Shown piece after piece: positions 17,242 to 26,161 of a stretch of DNA of 64,000 nucleotides (position 1 is its first letter; each line of letters starts with the position of its first letter). The notes beneath the pieces were generated by a model. That model worked only from the letters and a program-made list of their open reading frames with translations. It did not search any database and had not been told where the DNA came from. Position numbers and translations under genes: made by a program. The DNA is from Gammaproteobacteria bacterium (GTDB taxonomy: Bacteria > Pseudomonadota > Gammaproteobacteria > Eutrophobiales > Eutrophobiaceae), in NCBI GenBank assembly GCA_004297165.1, contig SCUJ01000006.1, forward strand, positions 620,001 through 684,000, read 5' to 3'.

Positions 17242-17955
17242 TCAGGCAGTCCTCTGGGGTGGCGAATTTCCATTCCAGGGGCCGAGCCTGCCCTCATGCA
17301 GGGATTGTACGCGATCCAGCCGCCGCGCCAATTGCAGATTGTGCGTCACCATGACCAGACTGACATGGCTGTTGCGATTCAGCTCCAGCATCGCCTCGAA
17401 GACCTGATTGGCGGTATGCTCATCGAGATTGCCCGTTGGTTCATCCGCCAGGATGCAACGCGGTCGCGTCACCAGGGCCCGCGCGATCGCCGCGCGCTGG
17501 CGTTCGCCTCCGGACATCTCGCCCGGCTTGTGCCGTAGGCGTTGCCCCAGTCCGACCTGTTCCAGGACTTCCGTGGCGCGGCTTTCGGCCTCGGCGGCCG
17601 GGGTCCCCCGGATCAGCAGCGGCATCGCGACGTTCTCGAGCGCGGTGAATTCGTTCAACAGGTGATGAAATTGATAGATGAAGCCGAGATTCAGATTGCG
17701 CACCCTGCCCTGCTCCGCCTCCGGCAGTTCGGAAATCGGCGCGCCGGCCACCATGACGCGGCCGGCTGTCGGCCGTTCCAGACCGCCCAGCAAATGCAGC
17801 AGGGTGCTCTTCCCCGCGCCGGAGGACCCGACGATGGCGATGCACTCCCCCTGATGGACCTCCAGATCGACCCCGTTCAGGACGTCCACCTTGAGGACGC
17901 CATCATCGAAGCGTTTGACCAGCCCGGCACAGGCTATCGCGCAATGATCATTCAT
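17242..17955 (-). CDS. lolD: Lipoprotein-releasing ABC transporter ATP-binding protein
   Basis: A 237-residue ABC ATPase with Walker [21 protein letters not shown], the LolD-typical [19 protein letters not shown], signature [16 protein letters not shown] and Walker [14 protein letters not shown]. It powers release of outer-membrane lipoproteins from the inner membrane to LolA. It overlaps the permease gene by 8 nt. Only one permease accompanies it. Confidence 0.96.
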   Translation of the reverse strand: MNDHCAIACAGLVKRFDDGVLKVDVLNGVDLEVHQGECIAIVGSSGAGKSTLLHLLGGLERPTAGRVMVAGAPISELPEAEQGRVRNLNLGFIYQFHHLLNEFTALENVAMPLLIRGTPAAEAESRATEVLEQVGLGQRLRHKPGEMSGGERQRAAIARALVTRPRCILADEPTGNLDEHTANQVFEAMLELNRNSHVSLVMVTHNLQLARRLDRVQSLHEGRLGPWNGNSPPQRTA

Positions 17956-19192
17956 ACCGCAGGGCCTCCGCCGGGAGGGTCTCCGCCGCCCGCCATGCGG
18001 GATACAGCGTGGCGCAGAAACACAGCAGGAAGGCGACGCCGCTGATCGCGATCACATCCGCGCGATGCAGATCGGAGGGAAAGTCGCACACGTAGTAGAT
18101 GTCGCACGGCAGGACATCGATATTGAAGATGGCCTCGAAGTAGCCCACCAGATCGGCGATGTTGAGCGACAACCAGACCCCGGAGATATCGCCGAGGAGC
18201 ATGCCGATCAGTCCAATCAACGTGCCCTGGATCATGAAGATCTTCATGATCGCGCCGGGCGAGGCCCCCATGGTCCGCAATACCGCGATATCCGCCTGTT
18301 TGTCCACCACCACCATGACGAGGGTCGAGACGATATTGAAGGCCGCCACCGCGACAATCAGGCTGAGGATGATGAACATCACCGTCTTCTCGGTCTTGAG
18401 GGCGCGGAAGAAATTGCGGTGCTGCTCCGTCCAGTCGATCACGGCGTATTCCCCCGGGACATCCTGCATCGCCTCACGGCTGATGCGGGGGGCGTTAATC
18501 ACATCGTCGGTCAGGATGACCAGCCCTTCAGGGTGGTCGGCACGATAGAGTTTGAGGATATCGTCCATGTGCGCCAGGGCGAGCGCGCTGTCGTACTCGT
18601 TCATGCCGATCTCGAAGATGCCGCTGACGGTAAAGCGCTTCTGGCGCGGCAGTACCCCGGCCGGCGTGGCGTTGAATTGCGGCGCGACCAGGGTGATCCG
18701 ATCGCCGATATAGACGCCGAGCGTGCGGGCCAGCTCGCTGCCGAGGACGATGTTGAATTCCCCCGACCGCAGATCGTCCAGGGTCCCCGCCGCCATTTTC
18801 CCGCCCACGTCCGAGACCCGTTGCTCGTATTCCGGAATCACCCCGCGGATCACGGTGCCGCTGACCTGGGTATTGTTGGTCAACATGCCTTCGGCGCGAT
18901 AATAGGGCGCCGCGCCCAGAACCCCTGGATGCCCTTCGACCTGTGTTACGATCGCGGACCATTCCCGCAGCTCATCGCCCCGGGCCTGGACGATCGCATG
19001 GGAGACCATCCCCAGGGTGCGATCGGTCATCTCCTTTTCGAACCCGTTCATGACGGACAGGACCGTGATCAATGCCATGACCCCGAGGGTAACGCCCAGC
19101 ACCGAGGACAGCGAAATGAAGGAGATGAAATGGTTGCGCCTGCGCGCCCGCACATACCGAAGGCCGATGAAGGCTTCAAAAGGTCTGAACAT
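17948..19192 (-). CDS. lolC: Lipoprotein-releasing permease, LolC/LolE family
   Basis: A 414-residue permease with four membrane helices: the first near residue 25 ([28 protein letters not shown]), then a large periplasmic domain, then three C-terminal helices of the FtsX domain ([62 protein letters not shown]). The [13 protein letters not shown] start is a LolC/E hallmark, so the ATG at 19192 is chosen over an upstream one at 19240. A second permease gene is not adjacent, so the transporter may be a LolF-type homodimer. Confidence 0.93.
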   Translation of the reverse strand: MFRPFEAFIGLRYVRARRRNHFISFISLSSVLGVTLGVMALITVLSVMNGFEKEMTDRTLGMVSHAIVQARGDELREWSAIVTQVEGHPGVLGAAPYYRAEGMLTNNTQVSGTVIRGVIPEYEQRVSDVGGKMAAGTLDDLRSGEFNIVLGSELARTLGVYIGDRITLVAPQFNATPAGVLPRQKRFTVSGIFEIGMNEYDSALALAHMDDILKLYRADHPEGLVILTDDVINAPRISREAMQDVPGEYAVIDWTEQHRNFFRALKTEKTVMFIILSLIVAVAAFNIVSTLVMVVVDKQADIAVLRTMGASPGAIMKIFMIQGTLIGLIGMLLGDISGVWLSLNIADLVGYFEAIFNIDVLPCDIYYVCDFPSDLHRADVIAISGVAFLLCFCATLYPAWRAAETLPAEALRYE

Positions 19193-19251
19193 GGCGGCAT
19201 TATAAGTTACTGACTTCGCTTGACCAGAGACAAATGACAATTGCCCAATGA

Positions 19252-19281
19252 CCTATTCCCTATTCCCTAATCCCTATCCCC
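19252..19281. repeat. Short tandem repeat (TATTCCC)n before tsaB
   Basis: About four imperfect copies of a 7-nt unit, TATTCCC, TATTCCC, TAATCCC, TATCCCC, directly abutting the tsaB start codon. The repeat occupies the place of a Shine-Dalgarno sequence, so tsaB has no recognisable ribosome binding site. Confidence 0.6.
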
Positions 19282-19282
19282 T

Positions 19283-19957
19283 ATGAACAGTCTTAACCTA
19301 CTCGCCCTCGACACCGCCACCGAGGCCTGCTCCGCGGCCCTGTCCTTAAACGGTGTAGTGACCGAGCTTTATGAGATCGCCCCGCGCCGGCATGCGGAAC
19401 TGATCCTCGGCATGGTCGATACGTTGCTCGCCAATGCCGGCCTGAGGCTCGGGGACCTTGCGGCGATCGCCTTCGGTTGCGGTCCGGGGGCCTTCACGGG
19501 ACTGCGCGTCGCGGCGGGCGTGACCCAGGGTCTCGCCTTCGGGGCCAACCTGCCCGTCGTGCCGATCTCCACCCTCGCGACCCTCGCGCAAGGTGCGGTG
19601 ATGACACACTCGCACATCATCAGCGCCATCGACGCCCGGATGCGCGAGATCTATTGGGGCATGTATCAGGTCGGACCGGATGGTCTCGTCCTGCCGGTCG
19701 TGCCGGATGCGTTGTCACCGCCGGGTCAGATCGACCTGCCGCCGGCGGGCCGCTGGTATGGGGTGGGCACTGGCTGGCAGACCTATGGCGATATCCTGAG
19801 TGAAAGACTGGGGGATTGTCTTACCGGATATGCGGGTGAACGCTATCCGCGCGCCGCGGACATGATCCCGCTCGCGCTGCGCGATCTTGAACAGGGCAAG
19901 GGAGTCCCGGCGGATTGGGCGCTGCCGGTCTATCTGCGCGACAAGGTGACCTCATAA
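19283..19957 (+). CDS. tsaB: tRNA threonylcarbamoyladenosine biosynthesis protein TsaB
   Basis: A 224-residue ASKHA-fold protein, LLALDTATEACSAALSLNG, HAELILGMVDTLL and AFGCGPGAFTGLRVAAGVTQGLAFG. It is a non-catalytic partner of TsaD in forming t6A37 of ANN-decoding tRNAs. The length is normal. It is divergent from lolC, and the two start regions share a 90-nt gap containing a heptanucleotide repeat. Confidence 0.96.
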   Translation: MNSLNLLALDTATEACSAALSLNGVVTELYEIAPRRHAELILGMVDTLLANAGLRLGDLAAIAFGCGPGAFTGLRVAAGVTQGLAFGANLPVVPISTLATLAQGAVMTHSHIISAIDARMREIYWGMYQVGPDGLVLPVVPDALSPPGQIDLPPAGRWYGVGTGWQTYGDILSERLGDCLTGYAGERYPRAADMIPLALRDLEQGKGVPADWALPVYLRDKVTS

Positions 19958-19968
19958 CCCAAACCGTA

Positions 19969-20029
19969 GGGCGAATACAAGATTCGCCCCTTATAACCCA
20001 ACCGTAGGGGCGATCCTTGTGATCGCCCC
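19969..20029. repeat. Two tandem palindromic repeats (GTAGGGGCGA family)
   Basis: The first is GGGCGAAT, loop ACAAG, ATTCGCCC (19969-19989). The second is GGGGCGATC, loop CTTGT, GATCGCCCC (20007-20029). Each is preceded by ACCGTAGG. They belong to the same family as the repeat at 7159-7186. Their position just after tsaB would suit transcript-end stabilisation. Confidence 0.75.
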
Positions 20030-20251
20030 TTCTCCGGGGGCGGCCCTAAAATCCGATTATATTGATCCAACTCAAGATTTCAGTCCTTCTAATTGGTTAA
20101 ATTGCGTCTACCCCATCAAAGCCGATGCAGAGAGATCAGTTTGATGCGAACAGCCCGGTTGGCGCCGGGCGGTGAAGCCGTGCGCCTGCCATACACTCAT
20201 TATTAATGAAGTAGCTCATAACCGGATTCTCGGGTTTTTGGGACAGCGGTC
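20030..20251 (+). promoter_or_regulatory. Long leader of the Hdr/MetF operon with hairpins
   Basis: About 220 nt with no gene before the HdrA-like start. Visible elements are a 6-bp hairpin GCCCGG-TTGGCG-CCGGGC (20153-20170), a following small hairpin around CGGTGAAGCCG, and a short palindrome TCATTATTAATGA (20197-20209) that could be an operator. No known riboswitch consensus (cobalamin, SAM, THF, glycine, TPP) was recognised by eye. Confidence 0.4.
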
Positions 20252-23200
20252 TTGAATCAAGAGAATATTCAACTGAAAAACTACGCCGGGTCAGACCCGG
20301 TCGGCGCCGTCATGGTCGTTGGCGGTGGCATTGCCGGAATGCAGGCCTCGCTCGACCTGGCCGATGCCGGCTACAAGGTCTATCTCATCGAGAAGAAGTC
20401 CGCCATCGGCGGCCATATGGCGCAGCTCGACAAGACCTTCCCCACCAACGATTGCTCCATGTGCACCATCTCTCCCCGTCTGGTGGAGGTGGGTCGCCAC
20501 CCCAACGTCGAATTGCTGACGGACACCGAGGTCATGGCCCTCGAAGGCGAGGCCGGGGCCTTCACCGCCCGACTGCGCACCAACCCGCGCTTCATCGACG
20601 TTAAGACCTGCAACGGTTGCAGCAAGTGCGCCGAGGTCTGCCCGGTACCCGTAAAGAATCCCTTCGACATGGGCCAGGGTCTCGCGCGCGCCGCGCACAA
20701 GCTCTATCCCCAGGCCACACCCGACGCCTTCGCAATTACCAAGCGCGGAGTCGCGCCGTGCCGCGACGCCTGCCCGGCCGGACAACGGGCCCAGGGTTAC
20801 ATCGCCCTGATCGCCGCCGGTCGCATCGAAGAGGCCTATCGCTCCATCAAGACGGACAACCCCTTCCCCGCGATCTGCGGCCGGATCTGCAACGCCCGTT
20901 GCGAGACTGCCTGCACCCGCGGCAAGGTGGATGAACCCGTTGCCATCCGCGCCCTCAAGCGTTTCGTGACGGACACCGTCCATGCCGCGCCCCGCGCGCC
21001 CATCGATCCCGTACCGCGCAGATTCTCCGAGCGCGTCGCGATCATCGGCTCCGGCCCCTGCGGCCTGACCGCCGCACAGGACCTGTGCCTGCAGGGTTAC
21101 GCGGTCTCGGTGTTCGAGTCCTTGCCAGTGGCCGGCGGCATGCTGCGCGTGGGCGTACCGGAATACCGCCTCCCCGCCCCCATCATCGAGCGGGAGATCC
21201 AGGATATCGTCGATCTCGGCGTGGAATTGAAACTCAACAGCCCGGTCCGGCATATCGAGGATCTGTTCAAGGGCGGCTTCAACGCCGTGTTGATCGCCGT
21301 CGGCGCGCACGAAGGCATCCGCATGAACATCCCCGGCGACAACCTCGATGGCGTGCTCATCAATACCGAATTTCTCCGCGATGTGCGGTTGTGGGACTTC
21401 GACAAGGCGGCGCAACAAACAGCCGGCAAGGGCGATCCCGCCAATCTCGTCCAGGGCAAGCGGGTGGTGGTGGTCGGCGGCGGCGATGTGGCCGTGGATT
21501 GCGCGCGCACCTCGGTGCGCCTCGGGGCGGAGAGCGTCACCATGGCGGTGCGCGGCAGCGGCGGCAAGATGCCGGCCTCCGAACACGAGGTCCACGCGGC
21601 CCGCGAGGAAGGGATCGCGATGCACATCGGGCTCAACTTCCTGCGCGTGGTCGATGACGGCCAGGGCCGTGTCGCGGGACTCGAGGTGGAACGGGTGCTG
21701 CGTTTCGAGACGAAGCCGGACGGCCGTCGCGAGGCCGTGATAGAAGCGAATTCGAAACACATCCTGCCCGCCGATATCCTGATCTTCTCAGTGGGTCAGA
21801 AGGCAGGGCTTGCCTTCCTCCCCGATGACAGTGGCGTGAAACTCACCCGAAGCCGCGAGATCGATGTCAGCCACAAGACCTATGCCACTGACAGGCCGGG
21901 CGTGTTCGCCGCGGGTGATGCCGTGACCGGCACCGCCTTCGTGATCGACGCGGTCGCGAGCGGGCATACCTGCGCCGAGGCCATCCACCGGTATCTGCGC
22001 GGGGAATCTCCGGAACCGGTCTTCCCGCGCGATGAGCGCGTGGCGACCTGGTCGCAGGAGGAACTTGAACTCAAACTGAGAAGCGGCGAGATCAAACGCG
22101 CGCCGCGGGTGCGGGAACGCGACCTTGGCGCAGCCGATCGCCTAAACAATTTCACCGAGGTCCAGACCGGATATACCGCGGAAGAAGCCAAGGCCGAGGC
22201 CCTGCGCTGCCTCTCCTGCGGGGTCTGCTCGGAGTGCGAGAGCTGCGTGCGCGAATGCGGCGTCAACGCCATCGACCTCAACATGCTGAAGAAGGATCGT
22301 ACCCTCGAGATCGGCGCCGTGGTGATGACGCCCGGTTACCGGACCTATCAGGCTGAGCTCTCCGAGGAGTTCGGACTCGGCCGTTTCCCGAACGTGATCA
22401 GTTCCATCCAGTACGAGCGGCTCTTGAGCGCCTCCGGCCCGACCTCCGGCAAGGTGCAGCGCCCTTCCGACAAGGCCCGCCCGCAAAAGATCGCCTACCT
22501 CCAGTGCGTCGGCTCGCGCGATCAGAAACACGATTATTGCTCCTCGGTCTGTTGCATGTACGCCGCGAAACAGGCCTATATGACCCTGGAACACAATCCG
22601 GATACCCAGGTCCGCATCTTCATGATGGACATGCGCGCCTTCAGCAAGAATTACGAGGCCTACTATCAGCGCGCGCGGGAACGGGACGGCATCGAATACA
22701 CCCGCTGCCGGGTCTCCTCGATCAAGGAGAACCCCGTCAACCGCAACCTGGTCCTGAAATATTTCGAGCGCGCCGCGGTCCCCGCCGGCAAGGACGGCAA
22801 CAGTCATCCGGCCCCGCTCATGCAGGAAGAGGAATTTGACCTGGTCGTGCTCTCGGTGGGGATGGAGATCGGCGCGGAGACGCGGGAACTCGCCGGGCGT
22901 CTCGGCATCAGCCTCGACCGCAACGGCTTTTGCGAGACCCGCCAGTATGACCCGCTCCAGACCAGCCGACCGGGCATCTTCGCCGCCGGGACCTTCCGCG
23001 AACCGCGGGACATCAGCGAATCCGTCATCGAGGCCAGCGCCTCGGCGGCGGCGGCCGGGTCCTTCCTCTCCCGCGCCCGCAACACCCGCACCGAGGCCGT
23101 GGCCTATCCCGAACAGAAGGATGTCTCCGGCGAGGAACCGAAGATCGCCGTCTTCGTCTGCCATTGCGGCAAGAACATCAGCAGCGTCGTCAATGTCCGC

Positions 23201-24946
23201 GAGGTCAAGGAATACGCGGAGAAGCTCCCCAACGTCATCCACTGCGAGGAGACCATCTACGCCTGCTCGCAGGACAGCATCGCCGGGATCTCGCAGAAGG
23301 TGAAAAAACTCGGCGCCAACCGCCTGATCATCGCGAGCTGTTCGCCGCTCACCCACGGCAACCTCTTCGAGAGCAGCCTGAAGGCGGCGGGGCTCAACCC
23401 CTATCTCTTCGACATGGCGAACATCCGCAATCAGTGCTCCTGGGTGCACGGCAAGGACAAGCCGAAGGCGACCGAGAAATCGAAGGACCTCGTGCGCATG
23501 TCGGTGGCGCGGACCCGCAAACTGGATCCGCTCACCACCGAGGAGATGCCCATGACCAAGAGCGCCCTGGTGGTGGGCGGTGGCGCGGGCGGCATGGTTG
23601 CCGCGCTGGCGCTGGCCGATCAGGGTTTCCCGGTCGTGCTCGTCGAGCGGACCCGCGAGCTCGGGGGCAACCTGCGGAATATCCGCTACGGCCTGGACGA
23701 ATGGGGCGCGGGCAGCGCCCTCCCCGGCGTTGGCGAGACGGGTTATCTCGATCCACAGGTCTATCTTGCCAGGTTGATTGAGCGCATCGCCCAGCATCCC
23801 CGGATCAGCCTCCACCTCGAGACCGAACTCGCCTCGACCTCCGGCTTCATGGGCAATTTCACCTCCACCCTGAAACCCGTGAACGACTCCCTGAAGGAAG
23901 GCGACCGGATCCAGATCCAGCACGGCGTAGCCATCCTCGCCACCGGCGGTGAGGAATACAAGGGCGACGAATACGGTTACGGGACGAGCAAACGGATCGT
24001 GACCGGGCTCGAATTCGAACAACTGCTGGCGCGGCACGAGCGCGGCGAGATGCGCGCCGACGATCCGCAACTGCCGGACTCGCTGGCCATGATCCTGTGC
24101 GTGGGCCCGGCGGAGAAATACTGTGGCAGGATCTGTTGCAGCACGGCCATGAAGAACGCACTGATCTACAAACGCCTGAAACCGGCGGGCCGGGTGACCA
24201 TCCTGTTCAAGGACATCCGCACCTACGGCTTCAAGGAACGCCTCTACACGGAGGCGCGCATGCAGGGCGTGGTCTTTATTCAGTATGACGATACGAGCCC
24301 ACCGGCGGTGACTACCGAGAGTAATGGTGAATTAAAGATCAAAACCTGGGACGCCATCCTCGGCAAGGAGATCACGCTGACCCCGGATCTGCTGATGCTG
24401 AGCAATCCTATCGTGCCCTCGCCCGCCGCGAAGGAATTGAGCGAGCGCCTGAAGGTGCAGGTGGACATGCATGGCTTCTTCCTGGAGGCGCACGTCAAAC
24501 TGCGGCCGGTGGACTTCGCCTCGGAAGGCATCTTCATGGCCGGGATCGCCCATTATCCGAAACTGCTCGACGAATCGATCATCCAGGCCCAGGCCGCCGC
24601 GGCCCGCGCCGCGAGTCTGATGTCCCATGACACCATCAAGACCGGCGGCAAGGTCGCCAGGGTCAATCAGCGACTCTGCGTCGGCTGCCTCACCTGCGTG
24701 CGCAGTTGTCCCTTCGGCGCGCCGGGCATCGACGACGCGCTGCTCGGGATCGGCGCAATCGATGGCGCGGCGCGGATCATCCCGGCCCTGTGCCAGGGTT
24801 GCGGGGTCTGCGCCGCCGCCTGTCCGGCCGGGGCGATCGAGTTGCTGCATTATACGAATGAACAAATGATGGCCAAGATCGACGCCCTGTTCGACAAGGA
24901 CGGCGCGGAGATGGCCGCACACACGGAGCATCAGCATGAACACTGA
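20252..24946 (+). CDS. hdrA: HdrA-like multidomain flavoprotein with inserted GltD/NfnB-like module
   Basis: A 1564-residue protein, several times the size of simple HdrA. Domain order by approximate residue: HdrA-type FAD fold (VVGGGIAGMQASLDLA, 22-37) with the cysteine-rich NDCSMCTISPRL; ferredoxin-like CNGCSKCAEVCP (120-131); a GltD/NfnB-like unit with N-terminal Fe-S cysteines (170-225), FAD site IIGSGPCGLTAAQDL (264) and NAD(P) site VVVVGGGDVAVDCART (405); a second cluster CLSCGVCSECESCVRECG (653-670); the HdrA CCG-like region YLQCVGSRD (750); a second HdrA unit (FVCHCGKN, 968; VVGGGAGGM, 1107); and a C-terminal 2[4Fe-4S] ferredoxin, CVGCLTCVRSCP and CQGCGVCAAACP. The start is TTG. It is likely the electron-bifurcating or confurcating core of a MetF-Hdr complex; the GltD-like part suggests an NAD(P)H site. 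Mechanism is inference. Confidence 0.9.
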   Translation: MNQENIQLKNYAGSDPVGAVMVVGGGIAGMQASLDLADAGYKVYLIEKKSAIGGHMAQLDKTFPTNDCSMCTISPRLVEVGRHPNVELLTDTEVMALEGEAGAFTARLRTNPRFIDVKTCNGCSKCAEVCPVPVKNPFDMGQGLARAAHKLYPQATPDAFAITKRGVAPCRDACPAGQRAQGYIALIAAGRIEEAYRSIKTDNPFPAICGRICNARCETACTRGKVDEPVAIRALKRFVTDTVHAAPRAPIDPVPRRFSERVAIIGSGPCGLTAAQDLCLQGYAVSVFESLPVAGGMLRVGVPEYRLPAPIIEREIQDIVDLGVELKLNSPVRHIEDLFKGGFNAVLIAVGAHEGIRMNIPGDNLDGVLINTEFLRDVRLWDFDKAAQQTAGKGDPANLVQGKRVVVVGGGDVAVDCARTSVRLGAESVTMAVRGSGGKMPASEHEVHAAREEGIAMHIGLNFLRVVDDGQGRVAGLEVERVLRFETKPDGRREAVIEANSKHILPADILIFSVGQKAGLAFLPDDSGVKLTRSREIDVSHKTYATDRPGVFAAGDAVTGTAFVIDAVASGHTCAEAIHRYLRGESPEPVFPRDERVATWSQEELELKLRSGEIKRAPRVRERDLGAADRLNNFTEVQTGYTAEEAKAEALRCLSCGVCSECESCVRECGVNAIDLNMLKKDRTLEIGAVVMTPGYRTYQAELSEEFGLGRFPNVISSIQYERLLSASGPTSGKVQRPSDKARPQKIAYLQCVGSRDQKHDYCSSVCCMYAAKQAYMTLEHNPDTQVRIFMMDMRAFSKNYEAYYQRARERDGIEYTRCRVSSIKENPVNRNLVLKYFERAAVPAGKDGNSHPAPLMQEEEFDLVVLSVGMEIGAETRELAGRLGISLDRNGFCETRQYDPLQTSRPGIFAAGTFREPRDISESVIEASASAAAAGSFLSRARNTRTEAVAYPEQKDVSGEEPKIAVFVCHCGKNISSVVNVREVKEYAEKLPNVIHCEETIYACSQDSIAGISQKVKKLGANRLIIASCSPLTHGNLFESSLKAAGLNPYLFDMANIRNQCSWVHGKDKPKATEKSKDLVRMSVARTRKLDPLTTEEMPMTKSALVVGGGAGGMVAALALADQGFPVVLVERTRELGGNLRNIRYGLDEWGAGSALPGVGETGYLDPQVYLARLIERIAQHPRISLHLETELASTSGFMGNFTSTLKPVNDSLKEGDRIQIQHGVAILATGGEEYKGDEYGYGTSKRIVTGLEFEQLLARHERGEMRADDPQLPDSLAMILCVGPAEKYCGRICCSTAMKNALIYKRLKPAGRVTILFKDIRTYGFKERLYTEARMQGVVFIQYDDTSPPAVTTESNGELKIKTWDAILGKEITLTPDLLMLSNPIVPSPAAKELSERLKVQVDMHGFFLEAHVKLRPVDFASEGIFMAGIAHYPKLLDESIIQAQAAAARAASLMSHDTIKTGGKVARVNQRLCVGCLTCVRSCPFGAPGIDDALLGIGAIDGAARIIPALCQGCGVCAAACPAGAIELLHYTNEQMMAKIDALFDKDGAEMAAHTEHQHEH

Positions 24947-25427
24947 GACCGTATACGAACCCAACATCGTCGCCCTGTGCTGCATGCACTGCGCCTACGC
25001 AGCGGCGGATCTTGCCGGCAGCTCGCGCTTTGGCTATCCGCCCTCGCTGAAGATTGTCGCCATGCCCTGCACCGGCCGCACCGACATGGGCCATCTGTTG
25101 AAGACCTTCGAGGACGGCGCCGACGGGATCCTCGTCGCGGGTTGACTGCCCGGACGCTGCCACTATTTGAGTGGCAATCTCTACGCAAAGCAAAGGGTCG
25201 ATTACGTCGCCGATCTGTTGCGGCAGATCGGCCTGCAGCCGGAACGCATCCGGATGATCAACATCTCGGCCGGTATGGGGGCGAAGTTCGCCGAGCTCGC
25301 CAGCGAGTTCGCGGCGACGATTGCGTCCCTGGGACCGACCGGCCTGCACAGGCATGACCACGGCCGGGAGATCCCGCTCGCGCCGGATCCCGAGCGCACG
25401 GAACCCGCGGCCGAGAAGGCCGTTTGA
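24936..25427 (+). CDS. mvhD: MvhD-like [2Fe-2S] electron-transfer subunit, probable selenoprotein (TGA read as Sec70)
   Basis: Read through one in-frame TGA (25143-25145), this is a 163-residue MvhD/VhuD homologue: PNIVALCCMHCAYAAADLAG, PCTGRTD, DGADGILVAG-U-LPGRCHY, then LSGNLYAKQRVDYV. The TGA replaces the conserved Cys of the G-C-x-x-G-x-C-H motif. That Cys is Sec in VhuD of some methanogens. Reading continues without frame change on both sides and the downstream sequence is fully family-like, so this is not a random stop. A hairpin starts 12 nt past the TGA. The protein passes electrons between HdrA and partner subunits. It starts 11 nt inside the hdrA 3' end. Sec insertion needs selA/B/C elsewhere in the genome. 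Confidence 0.85.
25158..25176 (+). promoter_or_regulatory. Candidate bacterial SECIS hairpin
   Basis: TGCCAC, loop TATTTGA, GTGGCA (an extra T-A pair is possible inside). The stem begins 12 nt after the in-frame TGA, the distance expected for a SelB-binding hairpin inside a coding region. The usual G at the start of the loop is not present, so the fit to the known bacterial consensus is partial. Confidence 0.5.
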
Positions 25428-25446
25428 TAACAGGTGGTGATGAGAC

Positions 25447-26142
25447 ATGATAGTTGCTGAACAGAAACCGGTGGCGACCCTCAAAGAGATGCTGCGCGGC
25501 AAACGCAAGATCCTCGCCGTGGGCTGCGGGACCTGCGTCGCGGTCTGCTTCGCGGGTGGCAAGCGCGAGGTCGGCATCCTCGCCGCGGCCCTGCGCATGG
25601 CGACCGAACTCGACGGCGCCAGGGTCGAGATCGACGAGGCCATCGTCCAGAGGCAATGCGAATACGAGTACATCGATCCCCTCAAGGACAAATTGAACCA
25701 ATACGACGCCGTCCTCTCGCTCGGATGCGGGGTCGGCGTGCAAACGCTCGCGGACCGCTTCCAGACCACCCGGATCCTCCCGGCCCTGAACACGAAGTTC
25801 ATGGGCGGACCGACCGAACAGGGCGTGTGGGAGGAACGCTGTCAGGGCTGCGGCAACTGCCTTCTGGATGTGACTGGCGGCATCTGCCCCATCACCCGCT
25901 GCTCCAAACAGCTCATGAACGGGCCCTGCGGCGGCACGGATACCGGGGGCCGCTGCGAGGTTGACAAGGAGATCCCCTGCGCCTGGTACATGATCTGGGA
26001 GCGCATGGAAAAACTCGGTCTCCAGGACGAACTCATGGAGGTGCGCCCGCCCAAGGACTGGTCCACGAGCCGCGACGGCGGGGTGCGCAAGATCGTTCGC
26101 ATGGACCTGCGCAAGCCCGATCCCAAGGATTTCCAAGAATGA
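25447..26142 (+). CDS. metV: MetV, zinc/Fe-S partner of methylenetetrahydrofolate reductase
   Basis: A 231-residue protein of the MTHFR C-terminal-domain (MetV) family. Cysteine motifs are spread throughout: VGCGTCVAVC near the N-terminus, SLGCGVGVQT, ERCQGCGNCLLD, GGICPITRCSK and NGPCGGTDTGGRCEVD. In Moorella MetV forms a tight heterodimer with MetF. The flanking genes, mvhD upstream (19-nt gap) and metF downstream (19-nt gap), reproduce that arrangement. It likely relays electrons from the Hdr/MvhD part to the MetF flavin. The family call is strong; the route is inferred from the acetogen complex. Confidence 0.93.
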   Translation: MIVAEQKPVATLKEMLRGKRKILAVGCGTCVAVCFAGGKREVGILAAALRMATELDGARVEIDEAIVQRQCEYEYIDPLKDKLNQYDAVLSLGCGVGVQTLADRFQTTRILPALNTKFMGGPTEQGVWEERCQGCGNCLLDVTGGICPITRCSKQLMNGPCGGTDTGGRCEVDKEIPCAWYMIWERMEKLGLQDELMEVRPPKDWSTSRDGGVRKIVRMDLRKPDPKDFQE

Positions 26143-26161
26143 TCCGCATGGTAATAATGCA

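Noticed and set aside
20030-20251. Known riboswitch (cobalamin, SAM, THF, glycine, TPP) ahead of the Hdr/MetF operon
   Set aside because: None of the conserved boxes could be matched by eye.
20291-24070. Very long frames on the minus strand inside hdrA (20291-21760 and 22142-24070)
   Set aside because: They oppose a well-supported 1564-residue flavoprotein, contain His/Asp/Gly-rich low-complexity sequence with no family resemblance, and are typical shadows in high-GC DNA.
24936-25145. MvhD as a truncated 69-residue pseudogene
   Set aside because: The family continues in the same frame immediately after TGA with all conserved residues and no frame change; decay would be expected to leave other lesions.
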